From Geosiphon pyriformis (Eukaryota; Glomeromycota; Glomeromycetes; Archaeosporales; Geosiphonaceae), in the NCBI GenBank assembly GCA_016748015.1, contig JAAOMT010000703.1, positions 948,445 through 1,012,444 of the forward strand: a DNA stretch of 64,000 nt, given 5' to 3'. Each line of letters begins with the position of its first letter. Within the stretch, counting starts at the first letter, position 1. The notes beneath the pieces are model-generated. The model saw nothing but the letters and a program-made list of their open reading frames with translations. It did no database searches and was not told where the DNA came from. Below, one piece after another: positions 47,780 to 61,100 of this stretch. The position numbers were made by a program, and so were the translations under genes.

Positions 47780-50020
47780 ATGTTAATTATTAATAAGAAT
47801 TATAATGGTAATTTTATGTTAATTACTAACTAAAATTCTATTGGTAACACTATTTAAATAACCAAAAAAATTAGATTAACCAAAAAACAACTTTTTTAAT
47901 CTTTGTAATATTTAATAACAATTCTTTTAAAATGCCAAAAAATAGTTTTTTTGGTATTTTTGGTGTTAATTTTAATGTTTTAAAGCCAATTTTTTTGGTA
48001 AAAAATAAAAATTTGATTTTTTAATATTTTTATTAATTTTGTATTATTTGTATTAGTTATAATATTTAATTTTTTATGATTAAAAATCAATAATTTTTTT
48101 TGCTCTAAACAATAACAATAAAAATATATTGGCTAATTTTAGTTTTAATTAATTATTATTATATTATTTGTTTTATTAATATTTAATTGATATTTACTGG
48201 TTTTAAAAATAAAACCAAACATATTTTTGCATATATTATTAACTAATCAATTTATTAGATTATTTGATTTTAAAAATTAAACTAATTAAATCAATTTTTT
48301 TATTTGTTTTTTGGTAGTATTATCTTTAATAATACTTAAAAAACTATTATTAGTTATTAAAAATTTGCTAAATAAATAACTTTTACTTTAGTGTTTAATG
48401 TTTTTTTTAAGATTAAATTAAGTTTTATTAAGACTGTTTTTTAATTTGTTTAGAATTTTATTAATATTAAATTTATATTTAAAAACAATATAAAGTTTTT
48501 TTGTGTAAAATTTGCTTTTTAAGCTTTTTTAAATAGTGTATTTTAAGTTAAACTTATTGGGTTTATTTTTTTACTTTAAAAATTGTTAAATATATAGTAA
48601 TTTTTAAATTTATATCTTTTTTTATTGTTATTATTTTGTATAATATACTTAAAAATATTTTGCTATTAATATTTAAATAGCTTTTAGTGTTTTTGGTAAA
48701 ATTTTTTAAATTATATTAAAATTTGTTAATATTTATCAATATACTATTATTTATTTTAAAATTTTTAAAATTGTTATAATTGTTTTTAATTATTAATTAG
48801 TTTTAATAAACAAAAACAATATTAGAATATTTTTAATTAAATTTATTAAATTTATTTTTAATTATATTGTTTTTTTTAAATTTGTGATTATACTTATTTT
48901 ATTTTTTATTTTTTTATATAATTGTTATTTTTAGTTTTTGTAAGAATCTAAATATTGTAATTATTAAAATTAAAAATAATAATAATAATAATAATATTAT
49001 TATAAGTATTAATTTTTTAATTATTAATTGTTTTATTAGTTTTATATAATATTATAAGCTATTTTTAAAATAGTTATACTATTTTTTATAATTATTAATA
49101 TTTATATTAAATTCTTTAAAATTTTAAATCATTAATTTAATTATATTAATAAAATTTATTGTTGAATTAATTGGCTTTTTTAGTTGGTTTAATTATTTTT
49201 TTTTGGCTATAAATAAACAAAAAAGTTTTAAAATAAAAATTAATTTGGTTATAATAAATAATAATATTAAATTTTTGTTATAATTTTAATTAATTTGTAT
49301 AAAAACTTTGTTATTTTTAAGACTAAAATAAATTTTAATTAATTAAATAATATTATAATAATTATTATTAAAATATTTTTTTTAAGTAATTTAACTTTTA
49401 AGTATTTAATAATATTATAATAAATAAGTAATTTAATATTAAAAATAGTATAAAAAATTTAATTGTTTTTAAGTAAATTTATTTTTAATAATTCAAATTT
49501 AAATAGTTATATTAATATTAGGTTTACTTTTAGTTTTTTTAATTTAACTTAATTAGTGTTTTAACTAATTTAAATAATTAATTATGTGTAAAAAATACAT
49601 AAATCATATTTAATTTAAAATATTTAGTCTGTTGTATTATATTAAATAATGATTAAATTACACTTAATTTTAACAAAAAAAAATTATGTTGTTAAATATA
49701 TTAATAAAATATAAATTGAATTAAAATAATTTTAATTTAATATTTAAATAGCTTTATTAAGTTTAATTTATTGATTAAGAAATATTTAATTTTTAAATAT
49801 ATTGTATAAAAGTTTTTTACAGAAAATTATTAATAATTATTAAAAAGTAATTTTATAATTTTAGGTATTTTAGTATATTTTGTATTAAATATAGAAAAAA
49901 AATTCAAATTATGTTTTTTTATAAAAAAAATCAAATAAAAACCAATTATTTTTAATTATATATAACTTTAAAAATTTTTTTAAACAGTTTAAGTATATTT
50001 TTTTATTATTAGGTTTAATG
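47780..50020. other. AT-rich desert
   Basis: No supported gene or RNA. It contains a short (AAT)n run near 48968-48995. Probably decayed transposon by analogy; not aligned. Confidence 0.4.
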
Positions 50021-50024
50021 AGCG

Positions 50025-50195
50025 AGGTCCAAACACTACCTAGTACAATACATCAAACTAAGTGATCTAAACTAGGTGTGAATCATGCATTTTCTACACG
50101 TGACCAGCCACTCAGGCCGATCAGGACAACACTAAGCGCCTATATGAACAGAAGCCAGATTCTCTATGCCAGAAAAAAACAAACAAGCCTTTAAG
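50025..50195 (-). mobile_element. LINE 3'-end fragment
   Basis: About 170 bp well conserved with the 3' UTR and last codons of the LINE family (gtgaccagccactcaggcc and atgcattttctac are shared with copies B and C in their orientation). Homology stops at about 50195, the typical 5'-truncation pattern of a LINE. Confidence 0.85.
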
Positions 50196-50499
50196 TATAT
50201 TATAATTTTTATTTAAAAACTTGGTTTTTAAGACATAAATTAAAGAATTTAAGTTTTTTAAATAAAACAATAAAATAGTTTTGCCAAAGATTATTGGTTT
50301 GATTTATTTAATTATAAAAGCTAAATATAAAAAAAATAATTTAATTATAAATAATAAGTTTGTGATTGTTAATATTTAATCTAAATATTAAAAAAAAAAT
50401 TGTACAAATATGGCCTAAATAAAGACCAATTGGTTTTTGGTTTTTGATTTTTTTTTTAAGAATATAAGATTTATCAAGACTGTTTTCTGTTTTATTTGT
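50196..50499. other. AT-rich spacer between two LINE scraps
   Basis: No gene or recognised repeat is visible. Confidence 0.4.
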
Positions 50500-50600
50500 G
50501 TAATGTAGTCTTAATTAGCTCGAGTGGCTGGTCACATGCATAATTTAGAGCATTTATGCTCTATTGTTTTAGATAACAGCTGAATCACAAAAAAAACAAA
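50500..50600 (+). mobile_element. LINE 3'-end scrap, decayed
   Basis: The run ctcgagtggctggtcacatg, the following gcat..tttagag and a terminal A-rich stretch match the 3' UTR of copy C, with an internal deletion of about 15 bp. It faces the fragment at 50025-50195 in opposite orientation. Confidence 0.65.
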
Positions 50601-51014
50601 TATAACTTAAATTCATATTAATTAAATGTAATAATTTATAATTAATTTCAAATAATCAATTTTTTATATTGTTTTTAAAATAAAGTTTAAATGACAATAA
50701 CAACAACAATAATATTTAAAATTAAAAGTAAAGTTTCATTTAAAAATATATAAAACATAAAATATTAAAATATTTAATTGTTATTTTAAACAACAAAATT
50801 AAGTAATGTTTAAGCTGAGGCACAAAGATTGAAATCCTCGGTAATAAGTTTATTGTTATACATTCTTCAATGATTGCTGCATTTTGAAATTCAGAGGAAA
50901 GCAAGAAACAAAACGCATATGCAAAAATACAAAACATGAATAGAAACATTAAAAGATAATGCAAAAAAAGGAATTTGATGGAACAGAACAATAAAATAAA
51001 AACTGAGCAAAAAA
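50601..51014. other. Transition from AT desert to gene island
   Basis: AT-rich. The open frame at 50740-51018 (-) is hydrophobic low complexity (Phe/Leu/Ile) and I do not accept it as a gene. Confidence 0.4.
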
Positions 51015-51377
51015 TCAATACTCTCTTGTAGCCCTTCCTACAAGTCGGCGATCAATCACACTCCTGGTCTCGTCAGTAATCACTACAACATCCTTGGTTT
51101 CTGAACATATAAATCCGGATCCTACCTTTTCATAGGAAAACACTCTATCATTCCAGCCTTAAAAACAAAACAAGCCGAAGTAAGAGCAGGTGAAACCACT
51201 CAATAAATCAGTGAATTATGGGGCCCACCAGACTAAATCACGGGCTGCGGCCCGGCTTTTCCCTAAAGTAATATCTAACAATACGTTGTTAACGGAGCAA
51301 ATAAAATCAAACACAACAAATAACAAAAAATGCTTTTTTTTTGGTTTATTGACCGAAACTTCCGAGCGATGTTTCCA
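51015..51377. other. PRP39 3' flank with possible exon remnant and a GC-rich patch
   Basis: On the minus strand, 51159-51015 can be read after an AG as an open 48-codon stretch with DVVVITDETRSVIDRRLVG, ending in TGA. It has coding-like composition but no recognised family; it might be a remnant exon or 3' UTR. At 51230-51262 the sequence becomes strikingly GC-rich with a near-palindrome, cgggctgcggcccgg, unlike anything around it. Confidence 0.35.
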
Positions 51378-54300
51378 TCAATATCCGGTTGAAGTCTGCT
51401 GAGTGTAATCCCATGTAGGTGCTGGGGTTTGTACAGATGCACTCCCGGTATTGGTCGTTGTTGTTGATTGGGTATATGAATAAGGGTATTGATATGGCTA
51501 AAAAAATTTCAACCGTTTAAATTTGACCTTTTTGACGGGATTGATCCGACCATGTATTAAAAAAAAAAGGAACATACCTGTGCCGCATTACCAGCTGCAG
51601 AATAACCCCATTGTGCCTGTGAATAATACGAAGCTGGATTCGTAGAGCTCACGGAAGCTGCTGATGACACTGCATATGTTGCAGTCCCTGAAGGACTATC
51701 AACTACAGGACTCTCAACACCATCTACCCTAAGTTGTTTGGTGGCTCTTTCCAGCTCCTCATCTTCAGGACCACGTTTTTTTGAATCAGAAACAGAACGA
51801 GCTGTAATGGGACCATTAACTTCTACATCAATCTTATTGTAGATTGCAATTGAATTTCCTCGTTCCATGAGGAAGTCAAGATAACGTTGAGAAAATTCAC
51901 GCATTGTTTCTGAATGTAAAGTTGAAGCATTACGAATTTGATCAAACAAGTTGTGAACATTCGTTTCCATTTCCACGTCTATGTTATAAAAAATGAATAA
52001 TTATAGATTGGGAAGATATTATTTTTCAAAAGGAACAAGATCTTACCGCTCTGAGCTAATTCAAAGTTAACATAATTCAACCAGAAATATTTGCTGTCCA
52101 AGTATTCTGTCGATCCTTCTTGAAAAACCTTTCGAGCTTCTTTGACAGATCCTTCCTTCTTTGTTACATGACTTGTGAGTAGACCAAAATCGATTAATGA
52201 AACACCATATCTTGATACATACATGCCAAAGTATCTTAGCAAGTTGAACACTGAGAAAAGCCTTAGCCTTGGAATCTGAAATTAATCCATCACTTTTAAT
52301 GGCTTCTCGAATAATCTTGAGGGTTATAGAATGGTCATGAATGTGCTGGCGTCTTTCGAAATGTGCATATTTCGATATCGTCTCAACGTGTCCTGGCACT
52401 GAATTAATGTGAGAATTTTTTCACTTATATTATGAATAAATCAAAACAACAACATACAGTTCTCCAATACACGTTTATAAGTGGTTCTAGCTTCATCAAT
52501 ATGTCCTTGTTCTTCTTCAAAGCAGGCAAATGCTAAATGAATGCTTGGTCGACTATTAAATAACGACAGAATAGGAAGGTGGGCATGTAAAATTAATATT
52601 TTCGATAAAATTAAAAAGTTTCAATATCGTAAAAATGCCTACTTTATTGGGATAAAGACTGCTGTGGCTCTTTGATAAATGTTTCTGACATCATCTATTC
52701 GATTTTTTGACAACATCCATCTGGCATATCTTTGCCAGAATTCATCATATAAAGCCTAATAAAAAGTGTTTTTGATGAAAATTATCAATATGATAATTAT
52801 ATGCCAATAAAAGCACTTAAAATACCGACACAAGCTACTAAACAACGTTCGAAAAGAACTTGAATTCGTATTTCGTCTCCTTCGGCTTCCTCAAAGTCCA
52901 GGTATCTACGCCAATTTATTAGCTGAACATCATCCATTGGCTTTACATGGAAATACGGTCTCTTTATCTGATAAAGAGTAAGTATTAAAACTTATTTATT
53001 TAATGAATAATTTTGAAAATTATTTCATACCTCAGATTCAAAAGGCCATCTCTTATTTGTCTCCGTTTGAGTTTTCATATAAACTTCCACATTCATATTA
53101 TATATTCGCATACGAATGTCCGCTTGTATTTGTTCTTCGGTCTTCAAATCGAGATTTAAGAGGAAAGCAATTAAAGAAACCATTTAATTGTTTCCGAGCA
53201 TTGTTGGCTTTTCAGTGAACTCGATGATAATCACCTTTTCTGCAGGGGCAGAGACCTGCTCACCTTCAGGATTTTCTGAAGGGGGAACTGGGGGTGCAGC
53301 CCTTGCTTCGGATTCAAACTGTTGATATTGTTCAGGTGTCACAAGTTCTGTCACAGGGCGGGTTGGACATAATTGAGTGTATCTAGGGTATCAAAAAGAT
53401 TAATATATATCTTACAAAAGGGTTGGTTTGAGAGAAAACGTTAACTGACTTATCAAAGAATTTGGCATATTGATGCATTGGAATTCGTATTATGCGTTCA
53501 AGAATCTTTAATACACGGTCGTAAGCCTCCTTGGATTCCTCATACTCCAAGTACTTGTCCCAGAAAATGTGGGCCAGAAAATCTAGTCCTACATAAGCAG
53601 CTCCGCGTTCGAATAACCTAAATATTAAAAGGTCAAGAAAATTAAATTTCGACACATAGCATTGATATTCAAAAAGCAGAGCTCTTGCCAAAACAACGAA
53701 TGCGACGGCACAAACACAATGCTATAACTTATTGTTTAACTGGACCCGAGCCATTAAAGTGAATGAAAATGGTAATTTTTGTGATGGGAAATTTCCGATC
53801 GTCCAAGTGAGTATATTATAAGGCGGCAGTTACATCCATCATCACCTTTGCGAAATAGCTCCTCTGTAATCCCCAGCCCTTGTTACTGGGTATGAGACCC
53901 CGCAAAACGAGAAATCGAAAGTTTTTTTTTCATGGAACACAATGCGAGAAACATCATATGACAAATAAACAACCAAAGTAAAGGTAACAGAAATATTTAT
54001 GAGCGAAAAAGTTGCCTGCTCAGTATGTTGTTCGGAATTGAACCTGATTTACGACTGCTGTACGGCTTTTTGTTTGAATAGCATGGAATCCGAGAATAAA
54101 AGCAAAAAACCACAAAAAGCAGGAGAACAAAGGCGATTTAAATTAAAACATAAAACAATGCTTACCCTCGAATTGTGTCTTCATCCTGAGCATGCTCAAT
54201 TTTGAAAGCACAATATTGGGTCCATAAATCCACAGAATTAGCAATTGCCGCTACTCCACGCTCATATATCTTTCATAAAAAAGTCAGCTTTATGATATAA

Positions 54301-55015
54301 TATCTATAATTATGAAAAGTGAAAAGACCTTTACCTTTTCAGCACCAATAGCGCCTTCTAACCCAAATTCTAAATCAGCATATTTTTTCCAGTATCCAAA
54401 GCAAAGGGGAAATTTTGACAAAAATTGATCGTAAACGCTACGCAAATTCGTTATATTCTCGGGTGGGGATTGTGGGGTTAATCCCCCTTCAGCTGTTTCT
54501 GCGAGCCGAATAAGATACTCCCAAGAGGCAAAGTCCTAGATTGGAGTAAGTACAAAATACTTAAATTCTCCTTTGTGATAAGCATAAAAAATTTGTCAAG
54601 CCAATCAGCAATTAACATACATCAGGATTTGATTTTACTATGTCCCAATATCGATCCCACTCAGATGGTTGAGGAACTGAGGATCCTTCTGAATTTTCTT
54701 CAGATTTCACAACGGTACTAGAGATAGCATCCTCCATTGCAACCGGCTGTTCCGAGACACCGTTTGTGTGAGCTAAAATGCAGGAAATTATGGGGATTTT
54801 GAGTGAAGTAGCGATTTGTAGGTCCGTCTTAAAAGATTTATGGAACGATTTCAGCGCCTTGTTTTTAGGAGTGTTCCTTTTAAGATCGCCAAACATAGGT
54901 TTCTGTCCCTAAATTAAAATTTTAGCTCAATTACAAAAAACTTACTCAGTAAAGGGTCCATTGAATACTGGGGGTAGTGTGCGGCTGAAGGATCGTCATA
55001 ACCCGAATTTTCCAT
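51378..55015 (-). CDS. PRP39: PRP39, U1 snRNP-associated HAT-repeat splicing factor
   Basis: Prp39 is a U1 snRNP-associated helical (HAT-repeat) protein that helps in 5' splice-site commitment. Fourteen exons from the right: 54946-55015, 54621-54772, 54335-54535, 54166-54269, 53450-53617, 53235-53382, 53031-53141, 52830-52967, 52643-52755, 52458-52552, 52223-52398, 52047-52158, 51578-51978, 51378-51497. Phases agree at every junction and give 702 aa with no stop. Family-like stretches include [83 protein letters not shown] and [12 protein letters not shown]. The C-terminal tail is Ser/Ala/Tyr/Gln-rich. All introns are GT-AG; one donor is a weak GTCGGT (52829). Intron 4 is unusually long. Head-to-head with REV3. 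Confidence 0.92.
53618..54165. other. PRP39 intron 4, long and partly GC-richer
   Basis: 548 nt, whereas the other introns of this gene are mostly 50-175 nt. The segment about 53700-53920 is clearly GC-richer than the surrounding introns and contains ggtatgagaccccgc, which on the + strand resembles a pol III B box (9 of 11 positions). It may be a small inserted element or an intronic RNA. The + open frame at 53999-54205 overlaps exon 4 and is a shadow. Confidence 0.45.
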
Positions 55016-55192
55016 TTGTTTCTGATTGGAGAAAGCAACTTGTTAAATTGAGAAGTGAACAAACGTAAACTAAAATTTGTAATTTCTTGAAACCTTAAAG
55101 ATTCGAAACTCGGTTATTTGAATGGCAATATCACGTGGGAGAGAATTCAATTGAAAAAGCCAGAGCACCAGAGCACCAGAGAGCAAAGTTAA
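55016..55192. promoter_or_regulatory. Shared divergent promoter region of PRP39 and REV3
   Basis: Only 177 bp separate the two start codons, so both promoters and 5' UTRs must lie here. Near the REV3 end is a tandem of agcaccagagcaccagagag. I see no TATA box that clearly belongs to either gene. Confidence 0.6.
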
Positions 55193-58100
55193 ATGCCACG
55201 TGAACCAATTTTAAAACTTAGCATCATTAACATTGACAGCTATTTAGCTTCACCAGGGCCTTGGGATTTGAAATGTTCGTTTACACTTTCCGGGAAAAGT
55301 AATCGCGTTCCTGTAGTTAGAATTTTTGGTAGAACTCAAAGTGGACAGAGGGCTTGTTTGCATGTACACCAGGTATTACTAAAAAAAAAACGATTAAAAC
55401 GGGAAAAGTCAAACATTAGGGGGAACCTTTCGATTTTAATTTCTAAAATTTATTAAATGATTCATGTAGGCATTTCCTTATCTTTATATTCCTTATACGG
55501 GTTCATTGGAGCCAATCGAAGGTATTTTTTATTGAACATGTGCTTTTTTGCTTAATGCCCATAGGAGTTTCCTATTGATCCTGATTATTCCTTTCTAGCA
55601 CAACAATATATCCATCAATTCGGCAAAAGTCTTGATCGCGCTGTATCCCTGGTCTATAATGATTCAAATGATTCAAGGTTTACTCAATATGTAGCAGCTA
55701 TCATCTTAGTTAAAGGAGTCCCATTTTACGGTTATTACGTGGGCTATCGATATTTCTTGAAAATTTATTTATATCCTTTTTTCATTGTTCAAGATTGATT
55801 GATTAATTAGTGTTCCTTTCTTTTCAGCTGCTCTCTTTGAATCGTTGCTTTATATAATCTTTATATGCAACTTTACCTTTTACATTCAATCCAGATCTAA
55901 AGAGCAGGGTAGCTGAATTACTTCAACTTGGCTCTATTATGGGATGCAAGTTTCAACCGTATGAAGCCCATATCCCTTTTCTCCTCCAGTTTATGGTTGA
56001 CTATAATTTGTTTGGAATGAATTACATTCATCTTTCGGACGTCATGTTCCGCCAATTACCCCGTAAATTTGAAAAACTTCTCTTTGACTACTGGGTTTCT
56101 CACTTTATAAAGGTTTTTTGAGTACAATCTCTACTCTCTCAACGTTCATTCTAGTAACCCCCAACCTTAGGAGCGATCATGATAATTGCAACGTGAGGTA
56201 CCACCCTTCAGAAAATATATCAAAGAAAAACATCTGGGAACCATCTTTGAAAATAAGAAAACAAAGTTTTACCGAACTGGAGCTAGATGCTAAAGCTATA
56301 AATATCCTTTAGACTAATTCATCATCGAAACACAATTCTTTTTTTTCATAATCAATTAGCCCTTAGCGTTCCAATATTTTTCACATATAATTAATCGTGA
56401 TTGGATTCAGCCACGTGATATTCATCATAATTTATGGGAAGGATCCCTTTCAATCTATTCAGATAGGTTGCTATCATCTTTGAATTCTTTATGGGAGGTA
56501 AGAAATATAGAAAACAAATTATAAACCAATAAATTACATTTCGAACTGTATTTTAACTTTATATTTCTTAGGACGAAAGTCGACGACGTAAAGCAAGGGG
56601 TTTAGAGCTACCTAACGTTGTTGCAGAGTTTTCTTCTGCGTCCGAAGACGATCGCATTCCGCAACCTCTTCGGACAGTAGAGGACGATGAACTTTTACAA
56701 AAATTAAGCAATCTAAATTTGATGTGTAATAAAGAAGAATCAATACACAAAATTCAAGATTTCTTGCACAAAACGGATTCAGCGGCACACATTCCCACAG
56801 TATACGAAGCTGTTGAAGCCTTATATTTTTCAGAGAAGGAGCCTGAAATCAAGACTTTCTATGATTCATACAAAGAGGATCAGGGCTTTAATTCTTTAAA
56901 CAATTCCAGTTTAAGAGTTATTATCAATGAAGAAATAATCAGTCGAGCTAAGGACTGCTCAGGAGAAGTGAGAGATAATATTCGCCATTTTTGATTATCA
57001 TCAAATCAGTTAGAGAAAAACTTGATTTAATTTAGTTATTTCTACTAAAAGATAGAGGAAGAAGAAAGTGAAGATGAACTGTCCGCAAATCCAATATTAA
57101 TTGAAAAGCAAGGTCTGCAGATGGATGATGCTGAAAAAAAGGATGAATTAGATGAAGCTTTGCTCGGTTTATTGCGGCGAAAGACTTTATTCGCTGAAAA
57201 TTCTGATGGAGCACCGCATCAATCAGAAATTCAGCAAGATGACACAAACTTTTTAAAAGAATCAAAGTCATATCCCAGCAAATTAGGCAAAGAGAATTTG
57301 GAGAATTGTCGGAAATTCAGTCAGCAAAGCCAACAGAATTCAAATTTAGCAAGCACCTCTCCTAAGCCTCGAATTACGTCAAATAAAATAATATCTATTG
57401 GAACCCCTGCTTCACCATCAAGCTCTGGTAATTTCTTGATTCCAACGAATTCTATTGGATCTCAAGATTCGAAAGCTCGACTCAAGAGAACTTTCTCCCA
57501 AAGTTCTTCTACACTCTCTGATATAGAACATGAAGATAAGTTAGTGAATCATAGAGAAAGGCATTGTCATTATCGAGATCAGGCCTTTCCATTGGGAGAG
57601 TTAAGCCAATCCCAAAAAACTACGTTCTTTGATCCATTACAACCAACACAGAGGATAAAAGACACAGTATCTAAAAATTCTATCACTGGAATGGTGACAA
57701 AATTTATTACACGAAATACTAAGCTGAAATTTGACTGTGTAGAAATTCCTTTCAGTGATAAAATTCACCTCGCTTCATATAAACCAGTGGGGCTGCGCAT
57801 TAAAAACAAGAATATTCATAATGAAAGTGGAGGAATAAATTGTTTTGAGAATGACTCTAACGATCCTAATACCATACTTGAAAAAGATGAAAAAAAAAGT
57901 GTAGGACAAATAAATGCGGTAGAAATGGAGAAAGTATCAGCAAAATACAAAATCCCAAAAGGTTTTTTCATCCTTGAAATTAGTATCATCTATTTTAATC
58001 TTTTGCAAACCATCCTAAAAATTTTTAATCCCTAGATAATTTAATTCACATCTGTGTACCATTGAACTCCTTCGAGTCTCCATTGCCCACTATCCCTAAT

Positions 58101-61100
58101 TTATTTATATACCGTTTCCTTCCACCGACAACTGAAACTTTGTTAGAAAGCCTTTCGGATTTTGACCTGCCCTATGTTATCTATCAAGAACCTCACTTCA
58201 CAGATATATCTGATATACCTGAAAAGCCACGAATTTACGCAGGAAAAGAATTCAAAATAAAAGCTCAACATATTAAATTTATGAATGAATTCAATACTTA
58301 TGAGAAAAATGAAGATACAAACTTCATTCAAGGATTGACTGCGATTGAAGCTGACCTTGGAATTAAAAGCATGTATGCATCATTGATCTTAACCGAAATT
58401 ACTTTGACATATAAAGCTGAAAGGTTATCCTTATTAATTTGTCCATTTACGATAACGTTAGTAACACCGAATCGACAGCTATACGCGAGTGGACTTTTTA
58501 TAAACCACCCCCAAGTCAGCCAGATATGATGAAGTTCCTAAAAGATGAAAAAGATCACTTAGGTATGCTATATGATTTTCTGCTTTTTGAGCCATTATTA
58601 TTTAACTGTTTTTCATGGTTTCCCAATATTTTATAAGACCAAAAAGTATCAATCGGACTTGATTTATCTATTCTCAATATCTCCAAGGATCACCAGACTC
58701 GGAATTATCCAATGAAAACAGGAGTGTATCAAGTACAAGAAAGTCTCGGTATTTTTAGCTTAGAAATTCATGGTAATTATTTTCCCATTTAAATACATCT
58801 AAAATTACAAAATGTAAAATCTTGATTTATGTTTATATTTTATGTATCCTTTAGTAAACACTCGTGGAAATATTTTGCCCGACCCTAGGGAGGATAGCGT
58901 GACTGTGATTTTCTGGTGTCTTCAAAGTCCGGATCATGCTGCTTTATTAACTCCTGGAAAAAATGAAGACTGGCGAAATCGGTAAATTGATGATATATTG
59001 TCTTTACTTCTCAGGTTATTATAGTGAAAAGTTTAATTTTACAATAATCCGGTTTTAAGCTATCGTCAAGGTATACTGATGTTGGAGATTGACGGATTTG
59101 ACATAGACAAAATTGGCCTACATGGTATAGAACAATCTTAAATTTTATAAAGAAAAATTTGATAATTTACTCAACAATGGTTTATTTAGGGATCAAGCCA
59201 CAAATCTTCAGGGATGAATTATCCATGTATAAGCAATTAGTAAAATTGGTGCGGGATTTCGATCCTGATATTTTAGCGGGCTACGAGATTCACAATTCTT
59301 CTTGGGGGTATATTATTAAGCGTGGATTGGTTCAACATGGTAACATTTATGTTTTTTTATTCTTTGCTTCTAATCCTAAATTTGCCATATCCTTATTTTC
59401 ATTAACAATATTTGTTTATATCAATAGAAATAAATCTTTGTCATGAATTTTCACGAATCATCATCACCACAAAACATAGAAACGATATCATGAATGATGC
59501 ATGGGGTTTACGAAAAGCATCAGCAATTCATGTCGTTGGTAGGCACGTGTTGAACATATGGAGAATAATTCGTGGCCAAATGGATTTAAATATTTATACG
59601 TATCAGAATGTAGTATGGCATCTTTTGCATGAAAGGTAATAGTATTAACAACTATTTTAGTCTCTATATGAATGCAATTCTCCACCTTGCTGAGAATGCA
59701 TAATTCCCTAGGGTTCCTCATTATTCAAACCAAACCATGACTCTTTGGTTCACTCATGGACCAACTATTTTGAAATGCCGCGTTTTCAACCATTATCTGG
59801 ACCATGTGAAAAGAAATATCGATATTCTAAACAAATCGCATTTCATCAATCGAACAAGGTAAGAGAAATCAGTATCCCTTTGATGAAATCAAAAAGTTGA
59901 AATCCTTTCCTGCCTGAACAACTAATATTATTGGGCCCTTAGTGAATTTTCTCAAATATTTGGAATCGATTTCTATTCGGTATTATCTCGCGGCTCGCAA
60001 TTTAAAGTGGAATCAATCATGTTGCGTATTGCAAAACCCGAAAGCTTTGTGTTGATTTCGCCGAGCCGTGAACAAGTGATTTTTTTATTGTTCGACTTTT
60101 TTTCAGAAATTAAATGTCGTGTATTGATATTTTTTTTATTTACATAGGTTGCTAATCAACGGGCTGCTGAATGCATACCTTTAATCATGGAACCGCAACC
60201 GGAATTTTACAACAGTCCAATTTTGGTTTTGGATTTTCAATCACTTTACCCTTCAATTATGATTGCTTATAATTATTGGTGATCTATTTTATTAGAGCAA
60301 TTTTTCTCATACTTTCTGAATTACTCACCTTATTTCTTGGCCTATTTGCAGCTATTCCACTTGCTTGGGAAAACTTGAGCTTGACGATGAAACATCCAAT
60401 GTATTTGGGGTCACAACCTATAATAGGGAAGATGCTCTTTTATTGATTTTCAAAGATTATCTTAATGGTTCAGTCTCTTTATTTCTTCAGTCCATGGGTT
60501 TTCATTGTTTGCCGATTAAATTTAACAATATTAAGGCTTTCTTTATGACAAAAAAAGTTGCTCCTAATGGCCTCATTTATGTCAAACCTCATGTTAGAAA
60601 GAGTCTATTGGCAAAGATGTTAAAAGAAATCTTAGACACACGAATCATGTTGAAAAAATCTATGGGGTTATATAAAGACGATAAGGTATATTTTGATTTT
60701 AGCTTCATTTATATTTTCGTAAATAAAATTTTCATTTTTACATCTCTGAATTGATTTCCGTTAGAACTTGTGTGATATTTTGGACGCAAGGCAACTCGGT
60801 TTAAAATATCTCGCTAATGTCACTTATGGGTACACAGGGGCTACCTTTTCAGGACGAATGCCTTGCGTTGATATTGCCGATAGCATTGTTCAGACAGGAA
60901 GAGAAACTTTAGAGAAGGTAATAAAAATTTAATGGCATTACAATCTTCTGCTTTTATTTAATGGCATCTATGTTATTAGGCCGTTGATTTGATTCACTTC
61001 ACCAAGCGTTGGGGAGCCAAAGTCGTATATGGCGATACCGATAGGTAGGGATTATTATTAAATAATTGGATTAAACTATATTTTTTAAACCAGGAAACAT

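Noticed and set aside
48961-48998. (AAT)n run as a functional element
   Set aside because: A simple microsatellite of the kind expected in AT-rich DNA.
51110-51146. A 25-nt intron in the minus-strand stretch downstream of PRP39
   Set aside because: Too short for a spliceosomal intron; the stretch reads open without it.
55522-55598. Apparent frameshift or stop after REV3 exon 2 if the first AG (55564) is used
   Set aside because: The second acceptor (TTTCTAG at 55598), preceded by a good CTGAT branch site, gives an intact conserved frame.
58409-58461. A third possible U12-like donor in REV3 (GTTATCCTT) with a 53-nt or shorter intron
   Set aside because: The sequence is not the U12 consensus, the intron would be very short, and a normal GTATGC...TTAG intron at 58373-58461 keeps the frame.
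58845-58854. TGTATCCTTTAG resembling a GT-type U12 donor
   Set aside because: It is the pyrimidine-rich 3' end of an ordinary GT-AG intron; the exon starts right after its AG.
60740-60790. Suspected one-base deletion before REV3 motif B region
   Set aside because: Recounting against the stop of the upstream frame showed four Ts; exon 20 is 153 nt and in phase.
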